A DNA stretch of 38,714 bases from Vicinamibacteria bacterium (GTDB lineage Bacteria; Acidobacteriota; Vicinamibacteria; Fen-336), in assembly GCA_016934575.1 (NCBI GenBank), contig JAFGSN010000198.1, positions 1-38,714 of the forward strand, written 5' to 3'. Below are positions 33,261 to 38,714 of the stretch, in pieces. How positions within the stretch are numbered: the first letter of the stretch is position 1; every line of letters starts with the position of its first letter. The translations under genes were made by a program, and so were the position numbers. A model generated the notes under the pieces. That model made no database searches, was not told where the DNA came from, and saw only the letters and a program-made list of their open reading frames with translations.

Positions 33261-34546
33261 GAATCCTGCTGGTCAAGCCCAAGTGGTTTGTGGCTGGCGG
33301 AGTGTACCGCTTCCTGACCCGGGTGACCTTCGCGCCGCTGCACCTGGGCATCCTGGCCGCGCTTTCACCCGGTCACGACATCACGGTGGTGGACCACGAC
33401 TGGGACGAGGTCCCGTTCAGCGGGGACTTCGACCTCGTGGGTGTCACCGCGACTTCGTATTCCTCGCAACGCGCCTTCGACATCGCGGACGCCTTTCGCC
33501 GAAGAGGCGTTCCCGTAGTCCTGGGCGGAGTGCACGCCTGCCTGATGCCGGAAGAATGCCTGCAGCATGCCGACGCCATCGTGATCGGGGAGGCGGAATA
33601 CGTATGGCGGCAAGTCCTGAAGGACGCGGCAACCGGCGGGCTGAAGAGAACTTACCGCCAGGACAAGCCAACCGACATGAAAGACGTGCCCATTCCCAGG
33701 CGGGATCTCCTCCGGCAGGACCCGCTGATCGGCACGATCCAGGCGACGCGCGGCTGCGACCACTCGTGCAGATTCTGCTACCTCCCCAGCGTGCCCTGGC
33801 ACAAGCATCGCCGTCGTGATCCCGACCTGGTCTACGAGGAGCTGAAGGGCATCCGGCAAAGGATCGTCTTCTTCGTTGACGACAACCTGTTCGCGGACGA
33901 GGACTATGCGATCGCCCTCTGCGAGAAGATCGCGCCCCTTAAAAAAGCCTGGTCCGTGCAGGCGCCCACCACCGTCACACGGAATCCGCGCCTGCTTGAC
34001 GCCATGCGGCGGTCCGGTTGTTTTTTCGTGCAGGTCGGTTTCCAGACCGTGCATCCCGATTCGCTGAAGAACGCGGGCGTCGCCCAGAACAAGATCGACA
34101 GCTACCGGGATGTCGTGAGGGACTTCCATCGACACGGCATGTCGGTTCAGGGCTTCTTCATCTTCGGCTTCGACAACGAGGACGCCCGGATCTTTGCCGC
34201 CGCGGAGAAGCACATCCGGCAGATGGACCTAGAGGACGCGCTGCTCTACATCTTGACGCCCTATCCCGGCACGCCGATCTTCGAGCAGCTCAAGCGAGAA
34301 GGTCGGTTGCTTGTGCACGAGCGGGACAAGTACGGGTGGGCCAACGCGGTTTTCCAGCCGGCGCGGATGTCGGCGGAGGAGCTGGAGAAGGGCGTTCAGG
34401 AGACCTACGGGCGTCTATATCACTTTTTCAGAAGGAGAGCGCCCTGGCAGATCCTGAAGCGTGCGCCGCTCTTCCTGCGGCACCCGCGCCTTCTCGGAAT
34501 CGTCTGGCGGGCCCTACACACGAAGGTGAACATCCTCGAAGCGTAG
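33257..34546 (+). CDS. B12-binding-type radical SAM protein
   Basis: A 429-residue protein. Residues 1-120 have the Rossmann-like cobalamin-binding fold of class B radical SAM enzymes (MRILLVKPKW, a VVLGGVHA strand-turn, IVIGEAE); the axial DxHxxG motif is not seen, so base-off cobalamin binding is expected. The radical SAM barrel (about 155-330) has the cluster motif CDHSCRFC (C167, C171, C174). The C-terminal region (330-429) is basic and helical. This family includes methyltransferases and C-C bond-forming or ring-contracting enzymes, so the reaction is open. Start: ATG 33257, overlapping the SPASM gene's stop. AGA/AGG codons are frequent here, unlike the neighbours. Likely a joint pathway with the SPASM protein. 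Confidence 0.88.
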   Translation: MRILLVKPKWFVAGGVYRFLTRVTFAPLHLGILAALSPGHDITVVDHDWDEVPFSGDFDLVGVTATSYSSQRAFDIADAFRRRGVPVVLGGVHACLMPEECLQHADAIVIGEAEYVWRQVLKDAATGGLKRTYRQDKPTDMKDVPIPRRDLLRQDPLIGTIQATRGCDHSCRFCYLPSVPWHKHRRRDPDLVYEELKGIRQRIVFFVDDNLFADEDYAIALCEKIAPLKKAWSVQAPTTVTRNPRLLDAMRRSGCFFVQVGFQTVHPDSLKNAGVAQNKIDSYRDVVRDFHRHGMSVQGFFIFGFDNEDARIFAAAEKHIRQMDLEDALLYILTPYPGTPIFEQLKREGRLLVHERDKYGWANAVFQPARMSAEELEKGVQETYGRLYHFFRRRAPWQILKRAPLFLRHPRLLGIVWRALHTKVNILEA

Positions 34547-34719
34547 CCGATACTTTCGCGTTCGTGGACAGTCTCTTCACTGGCATGCCGCGCCGTCGTC
34601 ACCGAGATCCTGCCGTTATCCGGTTGCTAGGAATTCTCGCGGCCCGGGAATATCGTGTCGCCGTCGTTGGTCTCTTCCATATACGGCAGAATACGTCGAT
34701 GGCTTGAGGCTGGATCCAA

Positions 34720-36123
34720 CTACGGCTTTCCGTCCTCGAGACGTGCGAGAAGGCGCTCGTGGATCGCGCCGAAACCGCCGTTCGAGAGGACGGCTACGCA
34801 ATCTCCCGAACGCAGGCTGCCCGACAAAGCTTCGATGATTCTTTCGGGTGTCGGCAGAAAAGACGCCTCGACTCCCTGCTTCCGAACGTCGGCGACAAGA
34901 TCCTCCTCGGAGATGCGCAACTCTTCCGGAACCTTTGCTCGCATGTGGGCGGCGGCGACGAAAACCCGGTCGGCAAGCGCCAGCGCATGAGCGAAATCCC
35001 GCTGGAACACGCGTGTGCGCGACGTGTACGATCGCGGCTCGAAGATCGCGATGAGCCGTCCGTCGCCGGCCTCCTGCGCCCGCAAGGCGCGCAAGGTCTC
35101 GCGCACCGCCGTCGGATGATGCGCGAAGTCGTCGTAGATCGCGACTCCGGCCGCGACCCCCCGCAGCTCGAGCCGCCTGCGCACGCCGTGAAACGATGGC
35201 AGCGCCGCGCGCGCCGCGGCGATCGGCACGCCGGCCGCGTGGACGACCGCCAGCGCCGCCAGGGCGTTGCGAACGTTGTGATCGCCGGGGCGATTCATCG
35301 TGAAGCAACCTTCGTCGCGGCTTTCGTGGATCAGGCGGAAGCTCCAGTTCGTTCCTTCGCTTCGCACGTCGACCGCGCGCCAATCCGCTTCGGATTCGAT
35401 GGCGAACGTTTCCACGCGACAGTAAGCGTGGCTCAAAATCTCGCGAACGGCTGGGCTCTCGTTCCCGGCGACGAGAAGCCCACGACGAGGAATGACGCTC
35501 ATGAGCCGCATGAAAGCGTTTTGCACGGCCGCAAGGTCGGGATAGATGTCGGCGTGGTCGTACTCGATGTTTCCTATGACGGCCACGTCCGGCAGGTAAT
35601 GCACGAACTTCGGACGCTTGTCGAAGAAGGCGCAGTCGTACTCATCCCCTTCCACGACGAAGACGTCTCCCGCTCCGTCGCGAAAGCTCCGTCCGAAGTC
35701 GATCGGCACGCCTCCGATTAGAAACGAGGGATCACGTCCCGCGGCTTCAAGCAGAAACGCGGCCAGGCTCGCGGTGCTCGTCTTGCCGTGCGTTCCGGCG
35801 AGGACGAGAGAAGTCTTTCCCCGGATGAATTCCTCGGCGACCAGCGCGGGCAGGCTCGTCATCCTCTGCTTGCGGTCAAGGACGACTTCCACCTCGGGAT
35901 TGCCGCGAGAAAGGGCGTTGCCCACGACCACGAGCTCCGCGTCTTCCGGCACGTTTTCGGCGCGATAGGGCGAGAGCACCGAAATCCCCAGAGCGGCGAG
36001 CTGCGACGACATCGGCGGATAAACGTTCTGATCCGAGCCGGAGACCTTGTGTCCGCGCGACTGGAGCAAACCGGCCAGCGAGGCCATGGCCGTGCCACAG
36101 ACTCCGCAAAGATGGACCTTCAC
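34720..36123 (-). CDS. mpl: UDP-N-acetylmuramate:L-Ala-gamma-D-Glu-meso-Dap ligase
   Basis: Re-attaches recycled murein tripeptide to UDP-MurNAc in the cytoplasm. The 467-residue protein (E. coli 457) has the Mur-ligase ATP loop GTHGKTS (110-116), then EYDHADIYPD and DDFAHHPTAV. The N-terminus, HLCGVCGTAMASLAGLL, is typical of Mpl rather than MurC. Start: GTG 36123, overlapping the ldcA stop as GTGA; the frame is open further upstream but without need. It is the last gene of the nagZ-ldcA-mpl operon. Confidence 0.94.
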   Translation of the reverse strand: MKVHLCGVCGTAMASLAGLLQSRGHKVSGSDQNVYPPMSSQLAALGISVLSPYRAENVPEDAELVVVGNALSRGNPEVEVVLDRKQRMTSLPALVAEEFIRGKTSLVLAGTHGKTSTASLAAFLLEAAGRDPSFLIGGVPIDFGRSFRDGAGDVFVVEGDEYDCAFFDKRPKFVHYLPDVAVIGNIEYDHADIYPDLAAVQNAFMRLMSVIPRRGLLVAGNESPAVREILSHAYCRVETFAIESEADWRAVDVRSEGTNWSFRLIHESRDEGCFTMNRPGDHNVRNALAALAVVHAAGVPIAAARAALPSFHGVRRRLELRGVAAGVAIYDDFAHHPTAVRETLRALRAQEAGDGRLIAIFEPRSYTSRTRVFQRDFAHALALADRVFVAAAHMRAKVPEELRISEEDLVADVRKQGVEASFLPTPERIIEALSGSLRSGDCVAVLSNGGFGAIHERLLARLEDGKP

Positions 36124-37043
36124 TCCGTTCCCGTCTCGAGGATATCGAGACGGGCCTCCCGTCCGCATTCAAGGCTGACTGCGACTCCGAGAGGGAGAGT
36201 CAATCCCTGCCTTGAAGTGTGTCCCACCGGGAGGTCGATCGCGATCGGTATCGACAAACCATCGAGCGCGTCGTCGATCACTTGTTCGAGCGTGTAATCT
36301 TCGGTTGCGGAAGGAGCGCACCTCGGCATCTCGCCGAATACGACGCCGCGCACGCCTTCGAACGCGCCCGCAAATCGAAGCTGACGCAGATATCGATCGA
36401 TACGATAGGGCGGCTCGTCGACGTCCTCCAGGAGCAGAATCGTTCCGTCGCGCGCGGCCAGTTTCCACGACGTTCCGCAGGCCGCGGCAAGAATCGACAG
36501 ACAGCCCCCTCTCAAGACGCCCGCCGCGCTTCCCCGCCGCAGCGTTCTGATCGGATCGACGTCCGGCCAGGGCTCGTCCGCGGCTCCGCATAGCGCGCGG
36601 AGAAAGCTCTCGCGATCGTAGACTCCGTCAGCCAGACCGCAGGCCGCCATGGGACCGTACATGCTGGCCAGCCCAAGACGGTCAAGCAGTAAATGCAGGT
36701 GAGTAATGTCGCTGTATCCGATGAACGCTTTGGGATGCGCGCGAAGCACCGCTGTGTCGATGTGATCGAGCAACTGCGCCGCGCCCGCGCCGCCGCGAGC
36801 GCAGACGATGGCGCCGACTCGATCGTCGCTGAAGAGCGCCATGATCTCACGAACACGCCTCGTTACCGAACCGGCCGTGAAGGCCGTCCGCTCGAGAACG
36901 CCGTCGGCGACTCGAACGCCGAAACCCAGGCCCTCGATCTCGGCAATCCCCCGCCCCAACTTCACTGTATCGACGGGCCCGGCGGGCGCGCACACGCCGA
37001 TCACCTGTCCCGGCAGAATCCCCCGCAGCCTCGCCTGATTCAT
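36120..37043 (-). CDS. ldcA: LD-carboxypeptidase (murein tetrapeptide carboxypeptidase)
   Basis: Cytoplasmic serine peptidase of the S66 family that removes the terminal D-Ala from murein tetrapeptides before reuse. The 307-residue protein shows the S66 triad: Ser111 in FIGYSD, Glu206 in LLLEDVDE and His275 in LPVGHTSRQG. Start: ATG 37043, overlapping the nagZ stop as ATGA. It sits between nagZ and mpl, which supply its substrate and consume its product. Confidence 0.95.
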   Translation of the reverse strand: MNQARLRGILPGQVIGVCAPAGPVDTVKLGRGIAEIEGLGFGVRVADGVLERTAFTAGSVTRRVREIMALFSDDRVGAIVCARGGAGAAQLLDHIDTAVLRAHPKAFIGYSDITHLHLLLDRLGLASMYGPMAACGLADGVYDRESFLRALCGAADEPWPDVDPIRTLRRGSAAGVLRGGCLSILAAACGTSWKLAARDGTILLLEDVDEPPYRIDRYLRQLRFAGAFEGVRGVVFGEMPRCAPSATEDYTLEQVIDDALDGLSIPIAIDLPVGHTSRQGLTLPLGVAVSLECGREARLDILETGTE

Positions 37044-38140
37044 GCGTGCGCGCCGTTCTCGGCGATACGTCTCGCCAGAGCGTGATGCTCCGACAGACCG
37101 GCGGCTCGCCGCGCGGCGCGCGGATCGGGATCCACATCATGCGCGCAATAACGCCTCTTGAGAGCACGGATTCTTCTCGCGGATTCCTCCAGGGAGTCCC
37201 GGCGCAGATCGCCCTTCTCGACTGCATGGATCAATCCTTCGACCGCGGCAGCCTGGGCGTCCGGCGTGTGACAGATGAGCAAGAGATCGCAGCCGGCCTG
37301 GGCGGCGAGAATCGCGGCGCGTTCCGCGGACCAGCTTGCGCCGACGGCCTTCATCTCGAGATCGTCGGAGACGATCACGCCGTCGTAGCCCATCTCGATG
37401 CGCAGGAGATCGTCGATCACTCGCCGGGATAGCGTGGCCGGGACGCCGTCATCGAGCGCGCTCACGACGATGTGCGCCGTCATGATCATGGCGACTTCGG
37501 CCGCGATGGCGTCGCGAAACGGGCGCAGCTCGACCGCGTCGAGGCGCTCACGCGCGTGCGTCAGACAAGGCAGATCCAGATGTGAATCCTTGTCAGTGTC
37601 GCCGTGGCCCGGAAAGTGCTTGGCGCAAGCGGCGACTTCTTCGTTCTGCAGCCCCCGGATCATGGCCGAGCCGATCCGGCCGACCAGTTCCGGATCGTCG
37701 CCGAAGGATCTATCGCCGATCACGGGATTGTTCGGATTGGAGTCCACGTCCATGACGGGCGCGAAGTCGCAACGAATGCCGCAGGACCGAAGCTCTCGCG
37801 CCAGCGCGCTTCCCATCTCCCGCGCCAAGCCCTCCGATCCCGTACGGCCGAGAGCTCGCGCCGCCGGCCATCTTGTCCATGGACCGTGAAGTCGCGCGAC
37901 ACGGCCGCCCTCCTGATCCACGCCGATCAGCAAGGGCGTCTCGTGCCCTGTCTCGCGTGCGATGAATTGCAGCTCCCTGACCAGATCGACAAGCTGCCCC
38001 GGTTCGTCCACGTTGCGTGCGAACAGAATGATTCCGCCGACGCCGTACTCACGTAATAGCTGCTTGACTTCGATCGACGGCCTGAGTCCTTCGAATCCGA
38101 TGACGAATCGCTGTCCGATGGTTCGAACGATTTCACGCAA
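37040..38140 (-). CDS. nagZ: beta-N-acetylhexosaminidase (GH3)
   Basis: Cleaves GlcNAc from GlcNAc-anhydroMurNAc peptides in the cytoplasm during cell-wall recycling. The 366-residue protein has the NagZ acid/base loop KHFPGHGDTDKDSH (174-187), the catalytic nucleophile Asp259 in SDDLEM, and QEGGRVARLHG near residue 76. The C-terminus (about 310-366) is basic. Start: TTG 38140 with GGGGAG 5 nt before it; no upstream ATG fits as well. First gene of the nagZ-ldcA-mpl operon. NagZ products can induce AmpC in some bacteria, but no such gene is seen here. Confidence 0.93.
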   Translation of the reverse strand: MREIVRTIGQRFVIGFEGLRPSIEVKQLLREYGVGGIILFARNVDEPGQLVDLVRELQFIARETGHETPLLIGVDQEGGRVARLHGPWTRWPAARALGRTGSEGLAREMGSALARELRSCGIRCDFAPVMDVDSNPNNPVIGDRSFGDDPELVGRIGSAMIRGLQNEEVAACAKHFPGHGDTDKDSHLDLPCLTHARERLDAVELRPFRDAIAAEVAMIMTAHIVVSALDDGVPATLSRRVIDDLLRIEMGYDGVIVSDDLEMKAVGASWSAERAAILAAQAGCDLLLICHTPDAQAAAVEGLIHAVEKGDLRRDSLEESARRIRALKRRYCAHDVDPDPRAARRAAGLSEHHALARRIAENGAHA

Positions 38141-38197
38141 TGGCGCTCCCCGCCTTGTCCATAAAAACCGTGTCGGTCTCGGGCATCTCCGGGTCGC

Positions 38198-38656
38198 TCA
38201 GTCGCCCCCCAGCCTGCGGCGCACGATTTCGTTGACCCTTTTTCCGTCGAAGCTTCCGCCCGTCTCTCGCAGCAGCTCCATCGCCGCTTTCATGACGCGT
38301 CCGAGATCCTTGAGGGACGAAGCGCCCGTCGCCGTCACCGCCCGCTTCACACACGCGTCGATGTCCTGATCGGAAACCTCCGCCGGCAGAAACTCGCGCA
38401 GGATACGTATTTCCGACAACTCCTTTTCGGACAGATCCGTCCTGCCTCCTTTTTCGAACTGGAGGGCCGAGTCCTCACGCTGCTTGACCATTGTCTTCAG
38501 GACTTGCAGGGACTCCGCATCATCGATCGCCGCGCGTTTCTCGATCTCGCGGTTTTTCAGCGCCGACTTGGCCATGCGCAGGACGCTCGTACGAAGCGCG
38601 TCCCTGGCCTTCATGGATGCGGTCAACTCGGATGCGATACGTTCCACGATATTCAT
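38198..38656 (-). CDS. GatB/YqeY domain-containing protein
   Basis: A 152-residue protein of the YqeY family, related to the tRNA-binding tail of the amidotransferase subunit GatB. The sequence has the hallmark ALRTSVLRMAKSALKNREIE near the N-terminus and ends in DGKRVNEIVRRRLG. The function is not established; a role in tRNA-linked quality control is likely from the domain. Start: ATG 38656 chosen as it fits the family length; the frame is open to ATG 38701 and no clear ribosome site helps. It lies 57 nt upstream of nagZ on the same strand. Confidence 0.88.
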   Translation of the reverse strand: MNIVERIASELTASMKARDALRTSVLRMAKSALKNREIEKRAAIDDAESLQVLKTMVKQREDSALQFEKGGRTDLSEKELSEIRILREFLPAEVSDQDIDACVKRAVTATGASSLKDLGRVMKAAMELLRETGGSFDGKRVNEIVRRRLGGD

Positions 38657-38714
38657 GATCGTGAAGGATAACGACCTCGCGCCTGACACGCAACCCGCCA
38701 TCGACGCGACCGGC

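Noticed and set aside
34547-34719. Convergent gap between the radical SAM cassette and mpl as a possible further small peptide gene
   Set aside because: No ORF with a plausible ribosome site and no strong hairpin plus T-run were found.

Overview
The window is a dense, high-GC (roughly 60% or more by eye) bacterial chromosome segment. The organism is a diderm: it has a lipoprotein, murein-recycling enzymes, type IV pilus-like assembly domains, TonB C-terminal and OmpA/MotB-like domains. The gene mix (Ser/Thr kinase with PEGA domains, FHA/RDD protein, fused E1/E2 2-oxoglutarate dehydrogenase, archaeal/actinobacterial-type ValRS, DUF6485 protein) suggests an uncultivated or poorly studied Gram-negative lineage of the former Deltaproteobacteria/Acidobacteriota kind. 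I cannot place it more precisely. No tRNA, rRNA, IS element, integrase or CRISPR array was seen.

Left part (1-12.5 kb, + strand): valS; a PKD-domain lipoprotein with a perfect CRP-type palindrome upstream; then a chain of four genes joined by 4-nt overlaps: a membrane Ser/Thr kinase carrying PEGA and TonB-C domains, an FHA/zinc-ribbon/RDD protein, lepB and carA. A GntR-type regulator follows, and then a periplasmic protein that appears to fuse PilO-, PilN-, STN- and PilP-like domains.

Middle (12.5-21 kb, - strand): carB and a patatin-like phospholipase (overlapping), then a fused 2-oxoglutarate dehydrogenase/decarboxylase followed by an OmpA/MotB-like anchored protein. carA and carB are about 8 kb apart on opposite strands.

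Right-centre (21-34.5 kb): a small acidic protein coupled to a zeta-toxin-like kinase fused to TPRs; a four-helix membrane protein; a Cys-rich DUF6485 protein (-); two large polytopic membrane proteins resembling GT-C glycosyltransferases (+); tlyA-nadK (-); cstA (-). Then comes a compact, possibly acquired cassette (+): an operator-like palindrome, a 40-codon ORF, a radical SAM/SPASM enzyme and a B12-type radical SAM enzyme, all translationally coupled and richer in AGA/AGG arginine codons than the neighbours. This cassette is the best candidate for an undescribed system.

Right end (34.7-38.7 kb, - strand): a GatB/YqeY protein and a tightly overlapping nagZ-ldcA-mpl operon for peptidoglycan recycling. 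NagZ removes GlcNAc, LdcA trims the terminal D-Ala, and Mpl re-ligates the tripeptide to UDP-MurNAc.
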